Source: Synechococcus sp. UW179A (GTDB lineage: Bacteria > Cyanobacteriota > Cyanobacteriia > PCC-6307 > Cyanobiaceae). Taken from it: a stretch of 64,000 nucleotides of DNA. The stretch's first letter is position 1; each line of letters begins with the position of its first letter. The translations under genes and the position numbers were made by a program. Shown here one piece after another: positions 37,805 to 46,876 of the stretch. The DNA lies in NCBI RefSeq assembly GCF_900473965.1, contig NZ_UCNJ01000018.1, positions 219,751 to 283,750 of the forward strand, given 5' to 3'. The notes beneath the pieces are model-generated. The model made no database searches, was not told the origin of the DNA, and saw only the letters and a program-made list of their open reading frames with translations.

Positions 37805-39871
37805 CTAAGGGTCCTGATTACTGTCTTGCCGCGACGGTGCGGTGAATTCAAGGGTTGATTCACCGGTCGGTGCATTGGCTGAGTCGGCCTCTTTAACAGG
37901 AGGATTCTCAGCACCTGCGGGACGGGGACCGGGGGGTTCTGGAAGCGCCTCGACAGGGCCCTCAGCCCCAGTGGCCGGATCTGGTATCGGGTTGAGATCA
38001 ACCTCTGGCAACGGCTTCGGTACCGGCGCATCAGCACGGCAAGAGAGCGTTAACAAACCGGAGGACACGCCATCGTTGGTGACCAGCACCTGCACAGGTG
38101 AGCCAGCCTCCACAGGCAGGGTTACGACGCGCAGCGGTCCGCGATCGGCAGCCACCTCCCCATCAGAGCCATAGACAGTCATCTGCATCAATGGCGTGCC
38201 GTTGATACCCAACACCAGGCGGCGACCAGCCGGAACCGAGATCGAGATCAAGCGAGCACCGCCAGCAGCAACACGACTGGACAGAACCGTGGGCGCCTGC
38301 ACACGCGCTTTGACCTGTTCAATCCGCACGTCTTCAAGGCTGCGCAATGCGGCTGCGATCCACAGCTGACGGAATGGCTCAGGCGGCTTCACCCCTGCTG
38401 GCACTCCGGGGAGCAACGCCTGTGCCGAAGCGCTGACCAACTGCTCCACCACCTTGTTGTTCACACCCTGCGTTACCAGGGCCTGGCGTTGCTTCTGCCA
38501 GTCGCCAGGCTTGAGCTGTCCCAGGCGACTGCGCAGCGCTGGCGGCAGTTGCTCCACCCTGGCCAGCCACTCCTCGGCGAGTTCATTCCAGACAATTCTC
38601 AGAGGCGAGTCTTCAAGTGAATCACTGGGCAGGCGACCGCCACGCTCCGGGAAACGGGCCATCAAGCTTGCATCCACCAACTGCAGAAACCAACTGCGAT
38701 CGACCTGCAAAGCTCTTAAACGACTGAGCAGCTGCTGACGTTGATCAACCTCCGCAGGTGGAAGGCTCGCGGAAGGGGAACGCCCGATCACATCCCGATC
38801 CGTGGAAGGAGCGCCAGCGGGGGGATTACCGCGAGTCAGCAGAAACCAACCAATGGCTGTGCCCACCAGAGCCGAGACCAAAAGGGCACCGACCACGGGC
38901 CACAAACGGCCTTCCGCCGCAAGCTGGCGCTGCTCCGCTGAAGGCCGGCGCCGGGCTTCCTGCCGAGACGGGGTAGCGATCCTTGGCAGATCTGGAGACC
39001 CACTCGCTGAGGGCGGAGAGTCATCCGACACCGCTGGAGCCAGCACCAGGGTGCGGTCAGCCCGAGCCTGGGGCCCTGTTGTTTCAGGCATCGACACAGC
39101 CTGCAAAGCCTGGAGGGCATCCGCAGCGAACTCAAAACGGCATTCAGACTGCTCAGACAGCAACCGTTCCAAGACCTCCCGATAAGAGGGATCCAGATCA
39201 AGATCATTGGGCAGCAGCCAACCCTGTGCATCAGCCTGCAACAACTGCGCAGGAGGGCGGCCAGTGAGCAGGGTCAAAGCCGACACCCCGAGGCCATGCA
39301 GATCCATCCAGGCCGCTGCAGGGTCCTGCCGCACCTGGGAGCGAGGTGCAAAGACCGGTGACGCTGCCGTCAAAGGCTGCTGACCGCAGCGCTGCAGCAA
39401 GCCAAAATCCAATAGCACAGGCAGACAATCCTGATCACGCCGCAGCAGATTGCGGGGATTGATATCGCCATGAACCAACTCCTGGCCATGCAGCACCGCG
39501 AGGGGTGGAAGCAGCTGCCTCATCAGAAGCAGGACCTCTCCAGAGCCAAACACCAACTGACGCTGCAGCCGTTGATTCTGGATCTGACTCAGACTTGAGC
39601 CCTCCTGCCACTCACGCACCAGCCAGAGACTGCCCTGCTCCTCAAGCAGCCCTCCAAAGCGTGGAATCTGGGGATGCAACAAGGACTGCATCACCGGCCA
39701 CAGACTGCGAAAACGATCCTGAGTCGCCTGATCATTGAGTTGGCGCACTGCAACAGGTGCATTGGCCGCCATCTGATCAGCGGCACGCCAAAGAGTCCCC
39801 TGGGGATGGTCCGGATCAGAGGACAGACAACAGTCGAGGCGATACCTGTCGGCCAGCAACGTGCCGATCAC
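37805..39871 (-). CDS. membrane-anchored Ser/Thr protein kinase-like protein
   Basis: This 688-residue protein has a kinase fold at 1-275, a membrane helix at about 324-344 (WPVVGALLVSALVGTAIGWF), and a Pro-rich extracytoplasmic part ending in Glu/Pro-rich repeats. In the kinase part the catalytic loop reads VHGDINPRN (134-141), so the Asp and Asn remain, and DFG is present (155-157). However, the VAVK lysine position reads VAVRQ (Arg43) and the glycine loop is weak, so activity is doubtful. The frame starts with GTG at 39871. It is head to head with egtB, whose start is 13 bp away. It may act as a signalling or sensor pseudokinase. Confidence 0.78.
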   Translation of the reverse strand: MIGTLLADRYRLDCCLSSDPDHPQGTLWRAADQMAANAPVAVRQLNDQATQDRFRSLWPVMQSLLHPQIPRFGGLLEEQGSLWLVREWQEGSSLSQIQNQRLQRQLVFGSGEVLLLMRQLLPPLAVLHGQELVHGDINPRNLLRRDQDCLPVLLDFGLLQRCGQQPLTAASPVFAPRSQVRQDPAAAWMDLHGLGVSALTLLTGRPPAQLLQADAQGWLLPNDLDLDPSYREVLERLLSEQSECRFEFAADALQALQAVSMPETTGPQARADRTLVLAPAVSDDSPPSASGSPDLPRIATPSRQEARRRPSAEQRQLAAEGRLWPVVGALLVSALVGTAIGWFLLTRGNPPAGAPSTDRDVIGRSPSASLPPAEVDQRQQLLSRLRALQVDRSWFLQLVDASLMARFPERGGRLPSDSLEDSPLRIVWNELAEEWLARVEQLPPALRSRLGQLKPGDWQKQRQALVTQGVNNKVVEQLVSASAQALLPGVPAGVKPPEPFRQLWIAAALRSLEDVRIEQVKARVQAPTVLSSRVAAGGARLISISVPAGRRLVLGINGTPLMQMTVYGSDGEVAADRGPLRVVTLPVEAGSPVQVLVTNDGVSSGLLTLSCRADAPVPKPLPEVDLNPIPDPATGAEGPVEALPEPPGPRPAGAENPPVKEADSANAPTGESTLEFTAPSRQDSNQDP

Positions 39872-39883
39872 AAAGGAGTTGCG

Positions 39884-41185
39884 ATGTGGGCCGATGGTAG
39901 GGGCAGTCCAGCGCTGACACCCGAGCGGGATCCCACTAACGTCACCGCCAGCAGATTTCCCCTCATGGCCTCCGGCTCACTTCTGAACCGATTGATGGAG
40001 GTGCGTCGTACCAGTGAGGCGTTGATTGACCCCCTCAATACCGAAGATCTCAACCTGCAGGGCATGGCCGATGCCAGCCCACCCAAATGGCACCTGGCTC
40101 ACACCACCTGGTTTTTCGAAACCTTCGTGCTAAAGCCCAACCATCCGCGCTATGTGCCTGCTGACCCTCGCTGGAGTTATCTGTTCAACTCCTATTACGA
40201 AGCTGTTGGCCCGCGACAGCCACGGCCACAGCGAGGACTGCTCAGCCGACCACCAATGGAGGAAGTCTCAGCCTGGCGCAAGCGGGTGAACCTTGCTCTG
40301 GAAGAGCTTTTGGAGCACCACAGCGAAGCACCGTGGCTGGACCTGGTGGAACTGGGCCTTCACCATGAGCAACAGCATCAGGAACTGATGCTGATGGACC
40401 TGCTGGATGGATTCAGCCGTCAGCCACTCGAACCGGCCTATCGCAGCGACTGGCGTGAACAGTGTGATGACCAGCCCATCACCAGTTGCAGACCAACAGA
40501 CTCACCGATGCAGGGATCCTGGCTCAAGTGCCGCGGAGGCCTGGTGGAGGTGGGCCACAACGGTGAGTCCTTCCACTTCGACAACGAAGGACCGCGACAT
40601 CGAACCTGGCTGGAACCCTTCAGCATTGCGGCTCGACTGGTGAGCAATGCTGCTTACCAAGGCTTCATCGACGATGACGGTTACCAGCGTCCTGAGCTCT
40701 GGATGAGCGAAGGCTGGGCAGAGCGCATTCAGCGCAACTGGGAAGCACCCCGCTACTGGCGACGCGATCACGATGGCCAAGGTCCCTGGCGCTGGGAGTT
40801 CACCCTGGCTGGCCGATGCCCACTTGAGGATCACCTGCCGGTTCGTCACCTCAGTTGGTTCGAAGCGGATGCCTATGCACGCTGGGCCGGTGGGCGCCTG
40901 CCCAGCGAAGCGGAATGGGAGCTGGCCAGCTCTGAGCACGGCGAATCACTTCAACAGAGCCATGGCCATCTCTGGCAGTGGACCTCGAGCCCCTATCGCC
41001 CCTACCCGGGCTTTCAACCTGCGGCAGGTGCGGTTGGTGAGTACAACGGCAAATTCATGACCTCCCAGTTCGTGCTGCGGGGCAGCAGCCAGCTCACACC
41101 CAGAGGGCATTCCCGCGACACTTACCGGAACTTCTTTACCCCGGCCAGCCGCTGGATGGCGGCAGGTCTACGCCTGGCCCAATGA
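39884..41185 (+). CDS. egtB: ergothioneine biosynthesis protein EgtB (sulfoxide synthase)
   Basis: This 433-residue non-heme iron enzyme joins hercynine to a thiol to give the sulfoxide precursor of ergothioneine. The N-terminal DinB-like half has HLAHTTWFFETFVL and LHHEQQHQELMLMD (iron-binding His160/161/165 region). The C-terminal formylglycine-enzyme-like half has VRHLSWFEADAYARWAGGRLP, QWTSSPYRPYPGF, RGSSQLTPRGHSRDTYRNFF and ASRWMAAGLRLA. The ATG at 39884 follows AAAGGAG at good distance and is preferred over 39965. It overlaps egtD by 4 bp, and no egtA or egtC is present here, so cysteine itself may be the sulfur donor. Confidence 0.92.
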   Translation: MWADGRGSPALTPERDPTNVTASRFPLMASGSLLNRLMEVRRTSEALIDPLNTEDLNLQGMADASPPKWHLAHTTWFFETFVLKPNHPRYVPADPRWSYLFNSYYEAVGPRQPRPQRGLLSRPPMEEVSAWRKRVNLALEELLEHHSEAPWLDLVELGLHHEQQHQELMLMDLLDGFSRQPLEPAYRSDWREQCDDQPITSCRPTDSPMQGSWLKCRGGLVEVGHNGESFHFDNEGPRHRTWLEPFSIAARLVSNAAYQGFIDDDGYQRPELWMSEGWAERIQRNWEAPRYWRRDHDGQGPWRWEFTLAGRCPLEDHLPVRHLSWFEADAYARWAGGRLPSEAEWELASSEHGESLQQSHGHLWQWTSSPYRPYPGFQPAAGAVGEYNGKFMTSQFVLRGSSQLTPRGHSRDTYRNFFTPASRWMAAGLRLAQ

Positions 41186-42153
41186 CAACCCAAACGCCTG
41201 CGCGTCCTCAACTGATCGATCTGCATCCACCCAATGCAGACATGCAGCGACTTGTGCATAACGGTCTGCAACGCGAACCCCGCCAGCTACCAGCATGGTT
41301 TCTGTACGACAACGAGGGATCGCGACTGTTTGACCAGATCTGCAAGCAACCGGAGTACAGCCTCACCCGAACAGAAATCACCCTGCTGGAGTCATCAGCA
41401 GCGGACATCGCCCGTGCCATTGGATCAGGGGTGATCGTTGAATTCGGCGCAGGCAGCGCCCGCAAGGTGGGCCCGCTACTGGCGGCGATGCACCCTTCCG
41501 CCTATGTGGCTCTCGACATCAGTGCGGACCACCTGCACCAGTCAATGGCATTACTTCAAGCCCAACATCCCAGCATGCCAATGCTGGGAATCTGCTGCGA
41601 TCACAGTCAGCTCGATGCTCTTCCAGACCATCCATTGATCGGTGGGGAAAGGCGAGTGGGGTTCTTTCCTGGTAGTTCCCTCGGCAACTTCACTCGCGAC
41701 GAGGCCATTGCGCTGCTGCGCAGATTCAGGCGACTGCTCGATGGAGGACCGCTTTTGTTGGGACTTGATCAACCCAAATCAAGATCCAGGCTGGAGGCCG
41801 CCTACAACGATGCCGCAGGGATCTCCGCCGCCTTCGCCCACAACCTGCTGCAGAGACTGAACAAGGATCTGGAGGCCGACTTCAATCCAGACAAGTTCCA
41901 TTATGAGGCTGTTTGGCAGGAAACAGAGAGCCGTGTGCGCATGGCGCTGCTCAGCGAAGGCCATCAAACGGTGTCGGTGGGTGGTGAGCCATGGACTTTC
42001 AGCCCAGGACAGCCCCTTGTGACCGAATACAGCGTCAAGTACTCAGCAGAAATGGCTCGTGAGCTGGCCAATGACGCAGGCTGGCGCTGGTGCCACCGCT
42101 GGCACGATCCAGCCGATGACCTCTCCCTGCACTGGCTGGAAGCTGCAGACTGA
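41182..42153 (+). CDS. egtD: L-histidine N(alpha)-methyltransferase EgtD
   Basis: This 323-residue SAM-dependent enzyme trimethylates histidine to hercynine. Typical phrases are LPAWFLYDNEGSRLFDQICKQPEYSLTR (read in parts: YDNEGSRLFDQI and PEYSLTRTE), VEFGAGSARKVGPLL for cofactor binding, RVGFFPGSSLGNF, and FHYEAVWQETESRVRMAL. The ATG at 41182 overlaps the egtB stop (ATGA), showing coupled translation of the two enzymes that supply the antioxidant ergothioneine. A short coupled ORF and a coiled-coil gene follow on the same strand. Confidence 0.94.
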   Translation: MTTQTPARPQLIDLHPPNADMQRLVHNGLQREPRQLPAWFLYDNEGSRLFDQICKQPEYSLTRTEITLLESSAADIARAIGSGVIVEFGAGSARKVGPLLAAMHPSAYVALDISADHLHQSMALLQAQHPSMPMLGICCDHSQLDALPDHPLIGGERRVGFFPGSSLGNFTRDEAIALLRRFRRLLDGGPLLLGLDQPKSRSRLEAAYNDAAGISAAFAHNLLQRLNKDLEADFNPDKFHYEAVWQETESRVRMALLSEGHQTVSVGGEPWTFSPGQPLVTEYSVKYSAEMARELANDAGWRWCHRWHDPADDLSLHWLEAAD

Positions 42154-42183
42154 GCAGACATACGTCAAACCCTGATCGGCACC

Positions 42184-42252
42184 ATGAACGTAAGCAACTA
42201 CTCGCCTTCCCCGGGCACGCGTGGCGTCTCCAAATCAGGCAGGGATCACTGA
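42184..42252 (+). CDS. 22-codon ORF coupled to the coiled-coil gene
   Basis: A tiny frame MNVSNYSPSPGTRGVSKSG... ends with TGA whose last A is the first base of the next ATG (TGATG at 42250-42254). This is the classic layout of termination-reinitiation. No family is recognised, and it may simply be a leader peptide or chance. It begins 30 bp after the egtD stop on the same strand. Confidence 0.3.
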   Translation: MNVSNYSPSPGTRGVSKSGRDH

Positions 42253-42737
42253 TGTCGCCAACATGGCTGGATCAGCTTGAACGGAACCTGGAAGAGCGGT
42301 TGGATGCGTTTCTGCGCTCCAATCCCGACCAAGATCGACTCGTGCAGGAACAGCATCTGCAAGATCGACAGCGCGATCTGAACAGCCGACGCGATCAGAT
42401 GCAGATCCAGGCCAAAGACCTACGACGCCAGCTGTTGTCACTGGCAGAACAGGTTCAGGCCTGGGGAGAACGCACCAAAAAGGCCCGCAATGCCGGAGCC
42501 AATGACCTGGCATTGCGCGCTGAAAAACATGTGAACAGCCTGATGGATCAGGGCAGGGATCTTTGGAACGAGCTGGATGAGCTAGGTCGAAATTTCCGAG
42601 ATCTCGATCAACAGATTTCCCATCTCAATCAGAAGGCTTCACAACAACGAGGACATCGCAGCCTGGATGAAGACTGGGCCTTGTTTGAAGCTCACGAAGA
42701 GTTGGAGGAGCTGAGGCGTCGCCAGGGAATTAGCTGA
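42252..42737 (+). CDS. cyanobacterial coiled-coil protein linked to egtBD
   Basis: This 161-residue, charged protein has almost continuous alpha-helical heptads (QDRLVQEQHLQDRQRDL, AKDLRRQLLSLAEQV, NELDELGRNFRDLDQQI) and a C-terminus DEDWALFEAHEELEELRR. It opens with SPTWLDQLERNLEERLDAFL. I believe it belongs to a cyanobacterial family (TIGR04376-like, associated with hercynine metabolism) that is often found beside egtB and egtD, but I cannot verify the name. No enzymatic motif is visible, so a scaffold or oligomerisation role is possible. It is convergent with the small gene at 42750. Confidence 0.7.
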   Translation: MSPTWLDQLERNLEERLDAFLRSNPDQDRLVQEQHLQDRQRDLNSRRDQMQIQAKDLRRQLLSLAEQVQAWGERTKKARNAGANDLALRAEKHVNSLMDQGRDLWNELDELGRNFRDLDQQISHLNQKASQQRGHRSLDEDWALFEAHEELEELRRRQGIS

Positions 42738-42749
42738 TTCAGCCTGGAC

Positions 42750-43013
42750 TCAGGCCTTGGGAGCAGGAGGTTCGAGACTGACGTTCTCGGGCGGTGGAGT
42801 TGGATCAGGATCGGCAATTAGCATGTGCTGAAGCACAATCTCAGGACGCTCGCTGTCACGCCAGCGAATGCGATAAGCGGGCATCTTTGTGCCTCGGCTG
42901 GTGGTCTGCTCAACGGGCTCCATCACCCAGCCGCGGCGGGATCGCCCCTGGGGATTGCGCTTGACCACCGCATCGGCGTGCTTGAAGCGGAAACCTACGC
43001 GCTCACCACTCAT
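42750..43013 (-). CDS. conserved hypothetical protein
   Basis: The preferred start is ATG at 43013, giving 87 residues. The longer frame starts with GTG at 43079 and has an unconvincing N-terminus. The core SGERVGFRFKHADAVVKRN and YRIRWRDSERPEIVLQ looks like a small beta-rich domain similar to the Tudor/SH3-type fold, with an acidic, Pro-rich tail. No family is named. It lies about 70 bp downstream of lysS on the same strand and may be co-transcribed with it. Confidence 0.6.
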   Translation of the reverse strand: MSGERVGFRFKHADAVVKRNPQGRSRRGWVMEPVEQTTSRGTKMPAYRIRWRDSERPEIVLQHMLIADPDPTPPPENVSLEPPAPKA

Positions 43014-43081
43014 TGGAAAGGGACCATGCCACTGTGTCCCATTATCCACCCTGAGGGCACAAGGCAACCTCCCCCTCACAT

Positions 43082-44551
43082 TCAGACCTCGGGACGAAGC
43101 AGTGGAAAGGCAATCACGTCGCGAATAGAGGGGCTGTCCGTAAGCAGCATCACCAATCGATCGATGCCGATGCCGAGGCCACCCGTCGGAGGCATACCCA
43201 CCTCCAGGGCATTGACAAAATCCTCATCCAAACCCTGTGCTTCCAGATCGCCAGCGGCTTTACGCTGCTGCTGGATTTCCAGACGCTGACGCTGATCAAC
43301 AGGATCCGTGAGCTCACTGAAAGCATTGGCATGCTCTCTGCCGACGATGAATAGTTCAAAACGTTCAACCAACCCAGGCTTGCTGCGATGCGGACGAGCT
43401 AGAGGCGAAATCTCCAGGGGGTAGTCCATCACGAACGTGGGCTGGATCAATGTGGACTCCACCGCCTGTTCAAACGCCTCATTCAAAAGGCGTCCCAGCG
43501 AATCTGCTAGGGCAGGTACCTGCAAACCCTTGGTCTCCATAGCCGCTGCGGCTTGCTCCCGACTGCTGTAGGCATGAAAATCAAGGCCGGTGGCCTCCTG
43601 CACCAACTCATGCATGGTGGCCCGCCTCCAGGGAGGGGTCAGTTCTATCTCGGTGCCTTGATAGGTGATGGTCTGGCAACCGCAAACTTCCTTGCAGACT
43701 GCACTGGTCATCTGCTCAGTGAGCTCCATCATCCCCAGATAATCGGAGTAGGCCTGATAGACCTCAACTGTGGTGAATTCAGGGTTATGTCGAGTGCTGA
43801 TGCCCTCGTTGCGGAAGATCCTGCCGAGCTCGTACACCCGCTCAAACCCCCCCACAACAAGCCTCTTGAGGTGTAATTCCGTGGCGATTCGCAACGTCAG
43901 CGGCAGGTCCAGAGCGTTGTGATGGGTTTCAAAGGGCCGCGCATCTGCCCCACCCGGCTGGCTCTGGAGAACGGGCGTCTCAATCTCCAGGAAGTCGCGA
44001 TCATCCAACCAGCGCCTGATGGCACTCACTGTTAGCGCACGCCGCCGGAACGTTTCCCGCGCCTGAGGGGTCACGATCAGGTCGAGATAGCGCTGTCGGT
44101 AGCGCTTTTCGACATCGGCAAGTCCATGCCACTTATCAGGCAAAGGCTGCAGCGATTTGGTGAGCATGCTCCACTCGGCCACTTTCACCGAAAGCTCACC
44201 GCGATCAGTGCGGCGAAGGATGCCCCGCACACCGATCAGATCACCTGCATCCACAAGCGCCGTGATCTGTGCAAACGACTCGCCAAGAGTCGACTTCTCT
44301 AGAAACAGCTGGATCGTGCCGGTCTCATCGGACAGGGTAAAGAAAGCCAGTTTTCCCATCACCCGTCGCGTCATTACCCGACCAGCGACGGACACGTTGA
44401 GCTCCCGCTCTTCCCCATTAGGCAGATCAGCGTGGGCTGCCTGCAACTGAGCCATCCGATCGGTTGGATCGAAATTCAGGGCATAGGGCTCTATACCCTG
44501 ATGCCTGAGGGCCTTCGCCTTGTCCAAGCGGGTCTCGCGCAGTTCAGACAC
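43082..44551 (-). CDS. lysS: lysine--tRNA ligase, class II
   Basis: This 489-residue synthetase charges tRNA-Lys. The N-terminal OB-fold anticodon-binding domain has [17 protein letters not shown]. The catalytic domain shows class II motif 2 ([17 protein letters not shown]) and motif 3 ([13 protein letters not shown]), with [16 protein letters not shown] characteristic of LysRS. It starts with GTG at 44551. It follows the OmpR-type regulator by 85 bp on the same strand. Confidence 0.97.
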   Translation of the reverse strand: MSELRETRLDKAKALRHQGIEPYALNFDPTDRMAQLQAAHADLPNGEERELNVSVAGRVMTRRVMGKLAFFTLSDETGTIQLFLEKSTLGESFAQITALVDAGDLIGVRGILRRTDRGELSVKVAEWSMLTKSLQPLPDKWHGLADVEKRYRQRYLDLIVTPQARETFRRRALTVSAIRRWLDDRDFLEIETPVLQSQPGGADARPFETHHNALDLPLTLRIATELHLKRLVVGGFERVYELGRIFRNEGISTRHNPEFTTVEVYQAYSDYLGMMELTEQMTSAVCKEVCGCQTITYQGTEIELTPPWRRATMHELVQEATGLDFHAYSSREQAAAAMETKGLQVPALADSLGRLLNEAFEQAVESTLIQPTFVMDYPLEISPLARPHRSKPGLVERFELFIVGREHANAFSELTDPVDQRQRLEIQQQRKAAGDLEAQGLDEDFVNALEVGMPPTGGLGIGIDRLVMLLTDSPSIRDVIAFPLLRPEV

Positions 44552-44636
44552 GGAATAGAACTCACATGGGCGCCATCCTGCCGTTCGATGGTGCCGGCAA
44601 GCGAGGAATGGGCGTCAAAACGTCAGCAGGACGATC

Positions 44637-45455
44637 TCAACTAGCGATTGCAGCAGGAGCGTTATCGCCCATCCTCTGAGAGGAATAACCGATGCCACGC
44701 ACCGTAAGAATTAGTTCAGGGTTGCGCGGATCAGGTTCAAGCTTGCCGCGCAGACGAGCCACGTAAACGTCGACCACTCTCAAGTCCGCAGCACGGCGTG
44801 GCGGATAGCCCCAGAGCTGTTCAAGAATTTCTGCACGGGGAACAACATGCCCTGGATCCCTGAACAGAAGCTCTAGAAGGCTGAATTCGGTATAGGTGAG
44901 TGAAATGCGCTCACTGCCGCGAGTGACCTGGCGACGGTTGGTGTCCACCACAAGATCGCCTACGCGAACAACTCCTTGGCCTGTGGGCAACTCCCGAGGT
45001 TCAGCTGCCGCTGAACCTCGACCCACGCGACGGAGAATCGTGGCAATTCTGGCTTCCAATTCCTTGGGACTGAAAGGTTTGGGCAGATAGTCGTCTGCAC
45101 CGAGGTCAAGGCCAGCAACACGCTCGGAGATGGCTTCAAGGGCTGACAAGAAAATAATCGGTACGCAGGATTCAGCCCTCAGACGTCGACAAACTGCGAA
45201 ACCATCGAGTTTCGGCAGCATCACGTCGAGGACCACCAGGTCAGGCGATTCACGATGGAAAACTTCAAGAGCTTCCTCGCCATCTTCTGCACAAACAACG
45301 CGATAACCGGCTAGCTGAAGCCGCATCACCAAGACGCGACGTACCGCTGGCTCGTCATCCACAACAAGCAAAGTGGCTTTAACGGACTCTGGAGCTCCCT
45401 GGAGAGACCCATCGCCATCAAATTGGTGGGATGGGACTTCGGGCATACACTCCAT
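44637..45455 (-). CDS. OmpR/PhoB-family response regulator (RpaB/Ycf27-like)
   Basis: This 272-residue regulator has a receiver domain with LLVVDDEPAVRRVL (acidic pocket), the phosphoacceptor Asp in LVVLDVMLPKLDGF and the Lys in DDYLPKPFSPKE. A winged-helix DNA-binding domain follows (LTYTEFSLLELLF, WGYPPRRAADLRVVDVYVARLRGKLE, ILTVRGIGYSSQRM). It resembles RpaB/Ycf27 of cyanobacteria but differs at several conserved positions, such as GYSSQ in place of GYLFQ, so it may be a paralogue. The ATG is at 45455. It sits between lysS and the solute-binding lipoprotein gene, and no histidine kinase is nearby. Confidence 0.88.
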   Translation of the reverse strand: MECMPEVPSHQFDGDGSLQGAPESVKATLLVVDDEPAVRRVLVMRLQLAGYRVVCAEDGEEALEVFHRESPDLVVLDVMLPKLDGFAVCRRLRAESCVPIIFLSALEAISERVAGLDLGADDYLPKPFSPKELEARIATILRRVGRGSAAAEPRELPTGQGVVRVGDLVVDTNRRQVTRGSERISLTYTEFSLLELLFRDPGHVVPRAEILEQLWGYPPRRAADLRVVDVYVARLRGKLEPDPRNPELILTVRGIGYSSQRMGDNAPAAIAS

Positions 45456-45568
45456 CGGGTAAGAATTGCAACCCTACAGTTCGACGGGAACCGATCGAGC
45501 TCTGGGATCCAAACCGGGAACAGGTTTTGGCTTCTTTTAAGAATTGAAGCAGTAGCCAGCCAGTGATT

Positions 45569-46876
45569 TCAAGGCCAACGGGCACTGGCGTAACGGTTCC
45601 ATTGCTGCTCGGCTTCAAGTACGGCCTGATCACTGCTGATCTGACCCAACATGGCTCGCTGCAACTGGGTGTAGATGATGCTCTGCAGGCGCTTCACCCC
45701 CGGAGTCGCAGGCACAAGCACCCGGGCGCTGTTCAAGGTCTCGGCCGACAACAAACGCGCGTCACGGATTTGTGCTTCGGCCGCATCCGATGGCTGCTCA
45801 GCCTCAAGCTCGGCACGAATCACAGAAAGCGCTTCAAGAGAAGACGGCAGCACCCTCGCCTCGCGGGCGAAACGAGCCTGATTGGTTCCGTTGGTCAGAA
45901 ACAAAGCCAGGGCAACAGCATCCCCAGCCTGCTGACTCTGACGAGGCACGGCCAGCGTCATCAAGGCCACATTCGCCGTACCGTCCGAGCCAGTCAGAGG
46001 GGGCTGAGGCGAAGTCACAGCAGCCACACCTGGGGCATTGGTCTGAATGCTGCGTAGAAACTCAGCACCGCTGGCGAGCAGGGCAAGTTCACCGCTCTGG
46101 TACAGCTCAATGGCCCGCCGTTGGCCCTGACTCACCACTTCCCGAGGCAACAAGCCGTCGCGATATAGATCAGTCCAAAAAGCAAAGGCTTTGCGGCCGG
46201 CTGGCGTATTGAAAGCGGCTCTCTGACGAGCATCAAGAAGACTCACGCCCATCTGCACGAGCGACTCCAAAAGCTCTGCGGAATCGTCGGGAACAACGGT
46301 GACAAAGAGACCGTAACGACCAGTGCGCTCTCGGATTCTGCGGGCATACGAAGGCACCTCCGCCCATCGACGCGGGGCCCTGGTGAGACCGGCTTGACGC
46401 AGCAGGTCAGCGTTGACCAGGCTTAAACGAACGGTCAAATACCAGGGGATGGCGATCTGACCCGCTTCAGGATCCCTTGCCGCCTCCCAGACCGATGGCA
46501 AATAGCTCTGCTTTGCACCAGGCGGCAAAAGAGGTGTGAGATCAGTCAGGCCACCCTTGCTGGCCAGATTGGCCGCAAAAGGGGGATTGAGGTTCACCAC
46601 ATCAGGAGCAGTGCGTGCAAACACAGCCGCCAGCAGCTTGCGCTCCACCGATCCCCAGGGAAGGTCTGTCCATCGCACCGGTGCCTCGGGATGGAGCGTG
46701 TCCCAGGACCCGAGCACGCCATTCATGTAGGGATTGAACTTTGGCGCCAGCTGCAGCGTCCAGAGCTGGAGAGTCCCCTCAGGAGCCGAACCAGGACGAC
46801 AACCCCAGATGAATACCGACAGACCGGAGAGAGCCAGGCCGGCGAGAAACCGTCGCCTTCGCAAAGAGGTAATCAT
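45569..46876 (-). CDS. ABC-type solute-binding lipoprotein (extracellular family 1)
   Basis: The preferred start, ATG at 46876, overlaps the mreD stop as ATGA and gives 435 residues. The start has a twin-arginine-like RRRRFLAGLALSGL and ends at a lipobox-like IWGC, so the protein is probably exported and lipidated. The mature part reads LQLWTLQLAPKFNPYMNGVL, VVNLNPPFAANLASKGGL, IPWYLTVRLSLVNADLL and FWTDLYRDGLLPREVV, the pattern of sugar-binding family 1 proteins. The longer frame to 47128 lies over mreD and is rejected. No permease or ATPase gene is adjacent. Confidence 0.85.
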   Translation of the reverse strand: MITSLRRRRFLAGLALSGLSVFIWGCRPGSAPEGTLQLWTLQLAPKFNPYMNGVLGSWDTLHPEAPVRWTDLPWGSVERKLLAAVFARTAPDVVNLNPPFAANLASKGGLTDLTPLLPPGAKQSYLPSVWEAARDPEAGQIAIPWYLTVRLSLVNADLLRQAGLTRAPRRWAEVPSYARRIRERTGRYGLFVTVVPDDSAELLESLVQMGVSLLDARQRAAFNTPAGRKAFAFWTDLYRDGLLPREVVSQGQRRAIELYQSGELALLASGAEFLRSIQTNAPGVAAVTSPQPPLTGSDGTANVALMTLAVPRQSQQAGDAVALALFLTNGTNQARFAREARVLPSSLEALSVIRAELEAEQPSDAAEAQIRDARLLSAETLNSARVLVPATPGVKRLQSIIYTQLQRAMLGQISSDQAVLEAEQQWNRYASARWP

